A stretch of DNA of 64,000 bases, taken from positions 621,580-685,579 of the forward strand of contig NZ_CM001437.1 in assembly GCF_000243275.1 (NCBI RefSeq), in the 5' to 3' direction. The first letter of the stretch is position 1. Each line of letters begins with the position of its first letter. The notes under the pieces were generated by a model. That model was not told the DNA's origin. It did no database searches and saw only the letters and a program-made list of their open reading frames with translations. This DNA is from Myroides odoratus DSM 2801 (GTDB taxonomy: Bacteria > Bacteroidota > Bacteroidia > Flavobacteriales > Flavobacteriaceae). Below are positions 53,179 through 60,692 of the stretch, piece by piece. The position numbers were made by a program, and so were the translations under genes.

Positions 53179-53213
53179 AAGGAGGAAATTGTATTTCTTC
53201 CTTTTATTTTTTC
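53179..53213 (+). terminator. Terminator of the dnaA-phosphatase unit
   Basis: AAGGAGGAAAT / ATTTCTTCCTT stem (one G-U), 3-base loop, followed by a T-rich run. Confidence 0.75.
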
Positions 53214-53227
53214 TAAACTGCTTTACT

Positions 53228-53235
53228 TACCTTTG
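53228..53235 (+). promoter_or_regulatory. -7 box TACCTTTG of the RsmI-like gene
   Basis: Exact TAnnTTTG 27 bases upstream of the ATG at 53262; no TTG at the usual spacing. Confidence 0.55.
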
Positions 53236-53261
53236 TAGTTTAAACACAGTTCCAAAATATT

Positions 53262-53984
53262 ATGGATAAAGCCACTCAAACGGGAAACTTGTACATGATT
53301 CCGACCACATTGGGAGACAATGATCCCATGCAAGTACTTCCGCAAGCTGTTAAAGAGACAATTGATCGATTGACTATTTTCATCGTCGAAAATGAAAAAA
53401 CAGTTCGAAAATTCATCAAGCGAATTGCACCAGATAAGAAACAATCGGAATTAATTTTATTCCCATTAAATAAACACACAGACCCTGCAACATACAAACA
53501 GTACATACAGCCTTTACTAGAAGGCAAAGATGTAGGAGTCATTAGTGAAGCAGGTTGCCCGGGTATTGCTGATCCTGGCGCAACTATTGTTGAACTAGCG
53601 CACAAACAAAACATTCGCGTATTACCCTTAGTGGGACCATCTTCTATCCTACTTGCTCTGATGGCTTCTGGAATGAATGGGCAGAGTTTTGCCTTTAATG
53701 GTTATCTACCCATAGATAAAAATGAGAAAAAAGGAGCTTTAAAAACGTTTGAACGTTTGTCTTTTGAAAAGAGTCAATCGCAAATCTTTATCGAAACTCC
53801 GTATAGAAACAATCAACTGTTGCAAGATTTAATTCAAACCTTACATCCCAATACGCTACTGTGTATCGCTTGTGATATTACACTAGAAAGTGAATTCATC
53901 CAAACGAAACCAATAGCTGCTTGGAAGAGAACTACAATTGATTTGCATAAAAGACCATGTATTTTTATTCTACATAAAAATTAA
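53262..53984 (+). CDS. RsmI-family SAM-dependent methyltransferase (short form)
   Basis: 240 aa. Tetrapyrrole-methylase fold: GNLYMIPTTLGD at the start, GVISEAGCPGIADPGATIVELA (~92-113) and LVGPSSILLALMASGMNG (~123-140) are the RsmI-type blocks. RsmI methylates the ribose of C1402 in 16S rRNA. Shorter than the usual ~280 aa because the C-terminal extension is missing, as in Bacteroidota RsmI-like proteins. Followed 8 bases later by the VOC gene on the same strand. Confidence 0.82.
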   Translation: MDKATQTGNLYMIPTTLGDNDPMQVLPQAVKETIDRLTIFIVENEKTVRKFIKRIAPDKKQSELILFPLNKHTDPATYKQYIQPLLEGKDVGVISEAGCPGIADPGATIVELAHKQNIRVLPLVGPSSILLALMASGMNGQSFAFNGYLPIDKNEKKGALKTFERLSFEKSQSQIFIETPYRNNQLLQDLIQTLHPNTLLCIACDITLESEFIQTKPIAAWKRTTIDLHKRPCIFILHKN

Positions 53985-53992
53985 AATTCCAA

Positions 53993-54376
53993 ATGAATGT
54001 AGCGTCTTATTTTGAAATTCCCGTTACCGATATGCCACGTGCTATTGAATTTTATAGTGCGGTATTTGAAGTAACCTTAGAAGAAGATTTTTTTGACAAC
54101 CTTGAAATGGCTTATTTTCCTTTTGACACACAAGCAAAAGGCATCAGTGGTGCTTTGGTAAAAGGAGATATTTACAAACCTACCCATAAAGGTGTTTTAC
54201 TGTATTTCAATACCTTTGATATTGAACAAACAATACAACGCGCGGTACACCAAGGTGCCAAAATCCTCTTTCCTATTCATCGACATGAAAACGCGGGTTT
54301 TGCCGTTGCTGAATTTGAGGATTCTGAAGGCAATCGCATTGGATTACATCAAATCTTATTGGAAGTAGGAGAATAG
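53993..54376 (+). CDS. VOC (glyoxalase/bleomycin resistance-like) family protein
   Basis: 127 aa. Two beta-alpha-beta-beta-beta units: YFEIPVTDMPRAIEFYSAVFEV and LLYFNTFDIEQTIQRAVHQGAKILFPIH, ending FAVAEFEDSEGNRIGLHQ with the final metal-site Glu region. Small metal-binding enzyme of unknown substrate. 8 bases after the methyltransferase gene, so probably one transcript. Confidence 0.85.
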   Translation: MNVASYFEIPVTDMPRAIEFYSAVFEVTLEEDFFDNLEMAYFPFDTQAKGISGALVKGDIYKPTHKGVLLYFNTFDIEQTIQRAVHQGAKILFPIHRHENAGFAVAEFEDSEGNRIGLHQILLEVGE

Positions 54377-54413
54377 AACGGAATGATGAAATCATTTTGA
54401 CCTACTGAAAGTA

Positions 54414-54462
54414 GCTATAAAACAAAAGCGAAAGATTTTATCTTTCGCTTTTGTTTTATAGC
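54414..54462. terminator. Bidirectional terminator with perfect 23-bp stem
   Basis: 54414-54436 and 54440-54462 are perfect reverse complements around a TTT loop (core AAAGCGAAAGAT / ATCTTTCGCTTT). It separates the convergent VOC (+) and thioredoxin-like (-) genes. Confidence 0.95.
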
Positions 54463-54497
54463 CTATTTCTCATCTTCAATTTCCCTTCTCCAATACA

Positions 54498-55172
54498 TTA
54501 TTTTTTTACCTTAATTGTACAACCAATAGCTACAGTTGTCGTTTGTTCAATTGCTTTTCCTGCCAGTAAAGCATCGACTGCTTTTTCTACGTATTTTTCA
54601 GAAACTTGACTTGCATCTTCATAGTTATCGTCAATAGCTCCGATGTATTTCACAACATTTTTATCTCCTTCTTTTTGCAAGATAAAAACATGTGGTGTTT
54701 TTGTTGCTCCATATTGTGGATAAATCTTTTGTCCTTCATCTAATAAATAAGGAAATGTAAATCCTTTTTCTTTCGCTCTCACTTTCATTAACTCCAATCC
54801 GTCTTCTGGCTGAGCAACTGGATCATTCGGATTAATCGCCACGACTGGATACCCCAATGTCTTATATTTTTGATCTAAAGCGACAATGCGTTCTTCATAC
54901 GCTTGTGCATAAGGGCAGTGGTTACAAGTAAAAATAACGATATACCCTTTCGCTTCAGCAAAATCAGCTAAACGGTGTTGTTGACCATCTGTTCCGATTA
55001 AACTAAAATCAGTCGCCACATCCCCAATTTTATATCCTGAAACCTCTTTAAAGTCATTTACAGGCTCGATTACCTCTTCTGTAGGGTCAATAGCCTTAAT
55101 TTTGTTTGGATCCTTCTTACAAGCCATAAAAGCAAGGCTGCACAGTACTGCTAAACCAACATTTTTCAACAT
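54498..55172 (-). CDS. Thioredoxin-like lipoprotein (AhpC/TSA-type)
   Basis: 224 aa. Lipobox LAFMAC (Cys~18). From ~50 a redoxin fold: VATDFSLIGTDGQQHRLADF, active site FTCNHCPYAQAY (CxxC ~83-86), VVAINPNDP, and KTPHVFILQKEG with the cis-Pro. Anchored in the envelope; likely a thiol-disulfide or peroxide reductase in the periplasm. 12 bases downstream of the TlpA-like gene on the same strand; the two CxxC lipoproteins may work together. Confidence 0.88.
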   Translation of the reverse strand: MLKNVGLAVLCSLAFMACKKDPNKIKAIDPTEEVIEPVNDFKEVSGYKIGDVATDFSLIGTDGQQHRLADFAEAKGYIVIFTCNHCPYAQAYEERIVALDQKYKTLGYPVVAINPNDPVAQPEDGLELMKVRAKEKGFTFPYLLDEGQKIYPQYGATKTPHVFILQKEGDKNVVKYIGAIDDNYEDASQVSEKYVEKAVDALLAGKAIEQTTTVAIGCTIKVKK

Positions 55173-55184
55173 AATTTTATTTTT

Positions 55185-55685
55185 TTATTGCGTTAATTTT
55201 TTAAGTTCTTCATAAGTGAGTATTCCTTCATGGAAATACACTTGTTTACCATTCTTATATATAGCTGTAGCGGGAATAGCTCCACTCCAAGATTTGTGAA
55301 TAGCGGGAATCCATTCATTCATCCGTTTCACATCTGCCAATACTACCACAGGAGGGGTTAACTGATGTGCTGCAACAAAAGGTTTTACTTTGGTTTCAAA
55401 ATCGCGAGCTCGATCCAAACTAACCAAAACCATTTCAAAATCAGTTCGCTCTTTATTTTCATTGTACAATTGAACAAAATCAGGTAATTCTTTTACACAA
55501 GGTACACACCAAGTGGCCCAAAAATTAACCACGTACATTTTGTCATCTTGGTGATTAACAGCTTCTAAAAGTACATGATAATCCTCCACGACTCCTTCTA
55601 ATCCAAAAGGTTCTTTTTGTACCTCTCCTTTCTTGCAACCTACTGCTATGAAGAAGAGTAAACTTAGTATTACATATCTAGTCAT
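55185..55685 (-). CDS. TlpA-family thiol-disulfide oxidoreductase lipoprotein
   Basis: 166 aa. Lipobox IAVGC (Cys~17). Active site VNFWATWCVPCVKELPDF (CVPC ~60-63), cis-Pro in GAIPATAIYKNGK. Membrane-attached periplasmic thioredoxin that reduces proteins, for example in cytochrome c maturation. First gene of the pair with 54498. Confidence 0.9.
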   Translation of the reverse strand: MTRYVILSLLFFIAVGCKKGEVQKEPFGLEGVVEDYHVLLEAVNHQDDKMYVVNFWATWCVPCVKELPDFVQLYNENKERTDFEMVLVSLDRARDFETKVKPFVAAHQLTPPVVVLADVKRMNEWIPAIHKSWSGAIPATAIYKNGKQVYFHEGILTYEELKKLTQ

Positions 55686-55786
55686 CTAATCTATACTTAT
55701 GAGTCTCTAACAAATATAATTTTTTTTTATGAGGGTGTGTTTTCGTTTTTTACTTTTATCGCATTGTGCTAGGTAAAAACCGCAAA

Positions 55787-55820
55787 CAAAAATAGCGAAG
55801 CAGAAGCTTCGCTATTTTAA
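55787..55820. terminator. Terminator downstream of the small membrane-protein gene
   Basis: AATAGCGAAGC / GCTTCGCTATT stem with an AGAA loop and A/T-rich tails, between 55685 and 55851. Confidence 0.88.
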
Positions 55821-55850
55821 TATTTCTTTATCTGATGGACTGATCCAGTC

Positions 55851-56168
55851 TTACTTTGTTTTTTCTTTGGGGTAAATAAACCCTAATCCCATTCGAGTCA
55901 ACATTTTTTTTACGAAATTCCAAAAGAATTCACGTTGCCCAAATAAAGTTCCGATGCAAATCAAGATGACTTTATACATGGGGAAAATAATTAAAACATA
56001 TAGCACCCAATACAACAAAGGATGGGTCAATCCTCTTTCTATTCCTAAATAAGTCAAGATAGGTTTCGAAATAAACGCTGCTGTTGAACCCGTAATTGCA
56101 AATACGATTACTATTATTACAACTTGAAAATTAGAAGTAAGTCCCCAACGTTGCTTTAACTTTTCCAT
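55851..56168 (-). CDS. Small membrane protein of unknown function
   Basis: 105 aa. Two hydrophobic segments: VVIIVIVFAITGSTAAFIS (~16-34) and LLYWVLYVLIIFPMYKVILICI (~51-72); ends with FFWNFVKKMLTRMGLGFI. Conserved-looking in Flavobacteriia (I recall a DUF6787-like group, uncertain). No assigned role. Confidence 0.65.
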   Translation of the reverse strand: MEKLKQRWGLTSNFQVVIIVIVFAITGSTAAFISKPILTYLGIERGLTHPLLYWVLYVLIIFPMYKVILICIGTLFGQREFFWNFVKKMLTRMGLGFIYPKEKTK

Positions 56169-56235
56169 TTATTTATTTTAAATCTAAACAAAAGTAGTGC
56201 TTTTTTTGAGTAGTAAAAAACTAATTTTTACTTAA

Positions 56236-56269
56236 ATATAAAAGCCATTCAAATGAATGGCTTTTATAT
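56236..56269 (-). terminator. Terminator of the threonine aldolase gene
   Basis: 15-bp stem ATATAAAAGCCATTC / GAATGGCTTTTATAT with AAAT loop, just past the stop at 56273. Confidence 0.85.
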
Positions 56270-56272
56270 TTT

Positions 56273-57298
56273 TTATAGTTCAATTTGATTCAGTGTTTCT
56301 AGTACATATTCATGCATCACTTCGCGATAATCTAAATGCGTTACAATACGCAACCATCCTTTGCCGATTTCGCTAATTAGGATGTTTTTTTGTTTGAGTT
56401 TATCTAAAAAGGGTTTGATATTCGCATCATCTTCCAATCGAAAAACCAAAATATTTGTTTGTACAGGCAAAATCTCTTTTACCCATGTTTTTTTATTGAG
56501 TAACATTTCAATTTGCTTGGCGCGATAATGGTCTCGTTGTAGGCGACTTACATTATTTTTTAACGCAAACAAAGCGGCAGACGTTAAGTATCCTGTTTGT
56601 CTCATCCCTCCACCCATTACTTTTCTCAAGCGAATGGCACGTTGAATCAATTCTTTAGATCCTAATAACACAGAACCTACAGGAGCTCCTAAGCTCTTAG
56701 AAAAACAAACAGAAATGGTATCAAATAGCGCTCCAAACTGTGTTGGATGCTGAGATTTAGCTACTAAAGCATTCCACAAACGTGCACCGTCTAAATGCAA
56801 TTTGATATTGCGCGCTTCACATACTTCTTTGATACGTTCAATTTCACTCAACTCATAACAAGCTCCGCCACCCATATTTGTCGTATTTTCTAAACAAACT
56901 AATTTGGTAACAGGTAAATGGATATTGTTAGGATCGGTATAGTGATAGAGTACATCTTCAGCTGTAATTCGTCCGCGATCTCCATCAACTAAGGCACTAC
57001 TTACCCCGTGATTCACCGCAGCTCCTCCGCCTTCAAACTGATAAATATGGGAACTTCGATCACAAATCAATTGATCTCCGGGTTGTGTATGTAATTTGAT
57101 AGCAACTTGATTAGCCATAGTTCCCGAAGGGAAAAACAAAGCAGCTTCCATTCCAAACAATTCAGCCACAGCCGTTTCTAATTCATTGGTACTACCATCT
57201 TGTTTATAAACATCGTCTCCTACTCTCGCTTTCAACATATAATTTAACATTTCAGGAGTAGGCTTTGTAATTGTATCGCTAATTAAATTAATTTCCAT
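56273..57298 (-). CDS. Low-specificity threonine aldolase (GntG/LtaE-type PLP enzyme)
   Basis: 341 aa from the ATG at 57298 (MEINLISDTITKPTPEMLNYM); the longer frame to 57484 only translates the opposite strand of prfB. Signature VGDDVYKQDGSTNELE, FFPSGTMANQVA, LHLDGARLWNA and the PLP Lys in SVCFSKSLGAPVGSVLLGS (~199). Cleaves L-threonine/allo-threonine to glycine and acetaldehyde. Its start lies 46 bases from the divergent prfB start, so the two promoters share the gap. Confidence 0.9.
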   Translation of the reverse strand: MEINLISDTITKPTPEMLNYMLKARVGDDVYKQDGSTNELETAVAELFGMEAALFFPSGTMANQVAIKLHTQPGDQLICDRSSHIYQFEGGGAAVNHGVSSALVDGDRGRITAEDVLYHYTDPNNIHLPVTKLVCLENTTNMGGGACYELSEIERIKEVCEARNIKLHLDGARLWNALVAKSQHPTQFGALFDTISVCFSKSLGAPVGSVLLGSKELIQRAIRLRKVMGGGMRQTGYLTSAALFALKNNVSRLQRDHYRAKQIEMLLNKKTWVKEILPVQTNILVFRLEDDANIKPFLDKLKQKNILISEIGKGWLRIVTHLDYREVMHEYVLETLNQIEL

Positions 57299-57315
57299 AA
57301 ATTCGCAGGAATAAG

Positions 57316-57323
57316 TATTTTTG
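57316..57323 (+). promoter_or_regulatory. -7 box TATTTTTG of prfB
   Basis: Exact TAnnTTTG, 22 bases before the prfB ATG at 57345; -33 TTG not seen. Confidence 0.5.
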
Positions 57324-57344
57324 CTTGTAAAAGTATTAAAAATT

Positions 57345-58440
57345 ATGGTAACCACAGAACAACAGAAGGACATTATTGATCGCCTTGGTGCGTTAAGGAG
57401 GTATCTTTGACGTCGATAAGAAGTTAATTGAAATTGCAAACGAAGAAGAAAAAACGTTTGCTCCTGACTTTTGGAATAATTCAAAAGAAGCTGAAATTAT
57501 TGTCAAAAACCTAAAATCCAAGAAAAAATGGATTGAGGATTATGAGCAAGCCAAAAATTATTTGGAAGAGCTTCAGATTCTAATTGAATTCTACAACGCC
57601 AAAGAAGTAACGGAAGAAGAAGTTGTAGAACAATATAAGAGTACACTCGAACTAATTGAGAATTTGGAATTCAAAAACATGTTATCCGATGAAGGAGATA
57701 ACATGAGTGCTGTCTTGCAAATTACCGCTGGTGCTGGTGGAACAGAGAGTTGCGATTGGGCTGCTATGTTGATGCGTATGTACATCATGTGGTCTGATAA
57801 CAGCGGGTATAAAGTGAAGGAACTCAACTATCAAGAAGGTGAGGTTGCAGGTGTAAAAACGGTAACCTTAGAAATTGAAGGCGAGTTTGCTTTTGGTTAC
57901 TTAAAGGGTGAAAATGGTGTACATCGCTTAGTTCGTATTTCTCCTTTTGACAGTAATGCCAAACGTCATACTTCTTTTGCCTCTGTTTACGTGTATCCAT
58001 TAGCCGATGACACGATTGAAATTGAAATTAGCCCTTCAGATATTTCTTGGGAAACCATGCGTTCTAGTGGCGCGGGTGGACAAAACGTAAACAAAGTAGA
58101 AACTGCGGTTCGTTTACGACACCACCCAACGGGTATTATCATTGAAAATTCTGAAACACGTTCTCAATTAGACAATAAAATCAAAGCGATGCAGCTCTTA
58201 AAATCTCAACTTTACGAAATTGAGTTGAAGAAAAAACAAGCCATGCGCGATGAGATTGAAGCCAATAAGAAGAAAATTGAATGGGGATCGCAAATTCGCA
58301 ATTACGTTATGCATCCGTATAAATTAGTCAAAGATGTCCGAACAGGCCATGAAACAACAGATGTTGATTCGGTGATGGACGGTGAAATTGACGCTTTCTT
58401 AAAAGCGTATTTGATGATGATGGGACAACAAGAAGAATAA
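57345..58440 (+). CDS. prfB: Peptide chain release factor 2, with +1 programmed frameshift
   Basis: Read as 57345-57407 joined to 57409-58440, 364 aa. First frame: 21 codons ([21 protein letters not shown]) up to in-frame TGA at 57408-57410; skipping T57408 continues [14 protein letters not shown] in the frame that ends at 58440. Shine-Dalgarno-like AGGAGG (57396-57401) precedes CTTTGAC, exactly the RF2 arrangement. Function-defining motifs are intact: SPF (codon-recognition tripeptide, in [12 protein letters not shown]) and GGQ in [13 protein letters not shown]. Releases peptides at TGA/TAA. Low RF2 slows reading of TGA and favours the shift, so the protein controls its own level. Confidence 0.97.
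57396..57411 (+). promoter_or_regulatory. RF2 frameshift signal: SD-like site, slippery CTT, in-frame TGA
   Basis: AGGAGG then TAT, CTT and TGAC. The spacing (three bases between AGGAGG and CTT) matches other prfB genes. Confidence 0.96.
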
Positions 58441-58476
58441 AAAAAAGTGCTAACCAAGAAGGTTAGCACTTTTTTT
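58441..58476 (+). terminator. Terminator of prfB
   Basis: AAGTGCTAACC / GGTTAGCACTT stem, 5-base loop, A-run before and T-run after. Confidence 0.93.
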
Positions 58477-58510
58477 ATATCATTGCGAAGGTTGTTTTTT
58501 GTGAGGTAAG

Positions 58511-58590
58511 GGTTATGAGTTAAAGGTTATGAGTTAAAGGTTATGAGTTAAAGGTTATGAGTTAAAGATTATGAGTTAAAGGTTATGAGT
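58511..58590. repeat. 14-bp tandem repeat, six units
   Basis: GGTTATGAGTTAAA repeats with a 14-base period at 58511, 58525, 58539, 58553, 58567 and 58581 (one has GATTATG). Not coding. Followed by inverted R3 sequence (CTCATCACCTCACC...) to 58680. Confidence 0.88.
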
Positions 58591-58599
58591 TTGTCGATT

Positions 58600-58680
58600 A
58601 TCTCTCATCACCTCACCCATTCTCATCACCTCACCTGTTCTCATCGCCTAACCCTCTCATCGCCTCACCTTCTCCACTCC
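58600..58680. repeat. R3-type low-complexity repeat, inverted
   Basis: CATCACCTCACC-type run abutting the stop codon of the repressor gene at 58682. Confidence 0.7.
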
Positions 58681-58681
58681 T

Positions 58682-59449
58682 TTAATTCACCTTTTTCATT
58701 ACATCTTTCAACATGTGGCGAATTTCCTGAAACATTGCTTTGGTATCTGCCTCTCCTAAATCTTCTGGTTTAAATTCTTCTGTAGCGATACTCGAAGCAT
58801 ACTCCCAAATTTCCAAGATATCATAGGCCTTAATGCGGTACGGTTCATAAAATGTATTATCCGAATGCAATTCATACGTTTCCTTATCAATGCGGTACAC
58901 GCGTTTGTACACTACCCCTTCATTTGCGGTCATAATAATATACGTTCGCCCATTGCGGATATCCTCTAATTGCTCGATATAACTGCCAATAATAAACGAA
59001 CCTTCCTGATGTGGAGGCATAGAATCTCCCTCAATCGGAAAAGCCCTGTATTTGCCCTCTCGCAGAAAAGGCAATGAAATCTGATCGAGGTTCTGAATAA
59101 ATTCTGGATCAGCATATCCAGATAAATATCCTGCTCTTGCTTTATGTGGAATTATTTCGATAAAATTATTGCCATTGGGATCTACCATAATCGGCAATAA
59201 AATACGATTATCCTCTAATTTTAATAAATCCTGCATAGGTACCTTTCTCAAATCAACTGAAATGAGTAGATCCACACTCACATGAAAATAGCGAGAGATT
59301 TTCAACAAAACTTCCAAAGGAGGTTCAGAGGCTCCTTCTTCATATTTTGAGTAACGGGCACGCGTAATAAGTAGCGAATCGGCTACTTTTTGCTGAGACA
59401 ATTCTTTCTGTGCTCGTAAATACCTGATGTTATCTGATAAGTATGACAT
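58682..59449 (-). CDS. XRE-type, LexA-like self-cleaving repressor
   Basis: 255 aa. N-terminal XRE HTH (~5-60: LRAQKELSQQKVADSLLITRARYSKYE), linker with Ala106-Gly107 (HKARAGYLSG), then an S24 domain: Ser143 in IEGDSMPPH and Lys182 in VVYKRVY, the LexA/CI catalytic dyad. Cleavage of Ala-Gly on DNA damage would inactivate it. Divergent from dinB-dnaE, so most likely it represses them; the two operator-like sites between them (59450-59469, 59484-59503) support this. It is LexA-like in logic but its DNA-binding domain is XRE, not winged helix. Confidence 0.88.
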   Translation of the reverse strand: MSYLSDNIRYLRAQKELSQQKVADSLLITRARYSKYEEGASEPPLEVLLKISRYFHVSVDLLISVDLRKVPMQDLLKLEDNRILLPIMVDPNGNNFIEIIPHKARAGYLSGYADPEFIQNLDQISLPFLREGKYRAFPIEGDSMPPHQEGSFIIGSYIEQLEDIRNGRTYIIMTANEGVVYKRVYRIDKETYELHSDNTFYEPYRIKAYDILEIWEYASSIATEEFKPEDLGEADTKAMFQEIRHMLKDVMKKVN

Positions 59450-59469
59450 TTGCTATTATTTATAGCATC
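59450..59469. promoter_or_regulatory. Operator candidate 1
   Basis: TTGCTATTATTTATAGCATC contains TGCTAT and ATAGCA arms with a 5-base centre. It covers the start-point region of the repressor gene's own promoter. Confidence 0.65.
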
Positions 59470-59476
59470 AAATATA
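59469..59476 (-). promoter_or_regulatory. -7 box TATATTTG of the repressor gene
   Basis: Exact TAnnTTTG on the minus strand, about 20 bases before its ATG at 59449. Confidence 0.6.
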
Positions 59477-59483
59477 TTAATAA

Positions 59484-59503
59484 TTGCTAACATACGTAGT
59501 AAG
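59484..59503. promoter_or_regulatory. Operator candidate 2
   Basis: TTGCTAACATACGTAGTAAG shares TTGCTAnnATnnnTAGnA with site 1. It overlaps the dinB -7 box at 59500. Confidence 0.6.
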
Positions 59504-59507
59504 TTTG
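59500..59507 (+). promoter_or_regulatory. -7 box TAAGTTTG of dinB
   Basis: Exact TAnnTTTG, 26 bases before the dinB ATG; it overlaps operator candidate 2, so repressor binding would block polymerase. Confidence 0.6.
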
Positions 59508-59532
59508 TTTAAAATAATTTACTATTAGGAAG

Positions 59533-60690
59533 ATGCAACGCGCTATTGTACATTTAGATTTGGACAGTTTTTTTGTTTCTTGTGAGCGATTAACCAATCG
59601 ACAACTCGCTGGTATTCCTCTTATTATAGGCGGAGGAGATCGTGGCGTGGTATCGAGCTGCTCCTATGAAGCTCGTGCTTTTGGTGTGCGTTCCGCTATG
59701 CCAATTCGCATGGCCATGCGTTTGTGTCCCCAAGCCAAAATCATCAAAGGCGACATGGAACTTTATAGTAAAATGTCTGCAGAAGTGACCGAAATTATAG
59801 CTGAAAAAGCTCCTATAATGGAAAAAGCCAGTATTGATGAGTTCTATCTTGATTTAACGGGAATGGATCGCTTTCACAGTACCCTTCAATGGACCTCCGA
59901 ATTGATTGCTACCATTCAAAAAGAAACACATCTACCGTTGAGCTATGCCATGTCCATCAATAAGACAGTATCTAAAATGGGAACCAATGAAGCCAAACCT
60001 TCAGGTGCATTGATTATTCCCGAAAAAGAAGTACAGCCGTTTCTCAATCCCCTATCCATTCGAAAAATCCCCATGCTGGGACAGGCTACCTATGATTCTT
60101 TGGCGCGTTTGGGTATTCGCACGATTGAAACGCTATCTACCATGCCTGCTGAAATTTTATCCCAATTGCTTGGTAAAAATGGTTTAGACCTTTGGAGAAA
60201 AGCCAATGGTATCGATTTTACTCCCGTTGAACCTTATCGAGAACGCAAATCCATATCAACCGAGCATACATTTTCACAAGACACCATTGACTTGACCTTA
60301 CTGAGGACAACATTATTGGGAATGGTAGAGCAATTGGCTTTTCAATTGCGCTCGGAAGGCTGGCTTACTTCTGTTGTCTCTGTCAAGATTCGCTATACCA
60401 ATTTCGATACCGAAACCAAGCAATGTAAAATTGCCTATACATCCGCAGATCATATCCTCAATGCCTATGTGTTGGATTTGTTTGAAAAACACTACCAGCG
60501 CCGGATGCGTCTCCGTTTAATTGGCATCAATTTCAGTGGTTTAGTCCGCGGAAATTATCAGATTAATCTATTTGAAGACTCCCAGGAAATCATGGCACTG
60601 TATGAAGCCATGGATCACATCAAAAAACAATACGGCATGCAGGCAGTTCACCGTTGCTCTAGTGCCCTACTCAAATCTAAAAAAAAATAG
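59533..60690 (+). CDS. dinB: Y-family DNA polymerase (Pol IV type)
   Basis: 385 aa. Catalytic residues in VHLDLDSFFVSCER and SIDEFYLDLTGMD; the steric YEARAFGVRSAMP loop; finger/thumb (IPMLGQATYDSLARLGI HhH motif) and little-finger domain from ~235. Error-prone translesion synthesis in the cytosol. Just 2 bases before dnaE, the same transcript, so the two polymerases probably act together on damage, as in ImuB-DnaE2 systems. Confidence 0.95.
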   Translation: MQRAIVHLDLDSFFVSCERLTNRQLAGIPLIIGGGDRGVVSSCSYEARAFGVRSAMPIRMAMRLCPQAKIIKGDMELYSKMSAEVTEIIAEKAPIMEKASIDEFYLDLTGMDRFHSTLQWTSELIATIQKETHLPLSYAMSINKTVSKMGTNEAKPSGALIIPEKEVQPFLNPLSIRKIPMLGQATYDSLARLGIRTIETLSTMPAEILSQLLGKNGLDLWRKANGIDFTPVEPYRERKSISTEHTFSQDTIDLTLLRTTLLGMVEQLAFQLRSEGWLTSVVSVKIRYTNFDTETKQCKIAYTSADHILNAYVLDLFEKHYQRRMRLRLIGINFSGLVRGNYQINLFEDSQEIMALYEAMDHIKKQYGMQAVHRCSSALLKSKKK

Positions 60691-60692
60691 CT

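Noticed and set aside
56273..57484. 62-residue N-terminal extension of the threonine aldolase
   Set aside because: It translates the opposite strand of prfB's start and frameshift region; family start is at 57298.
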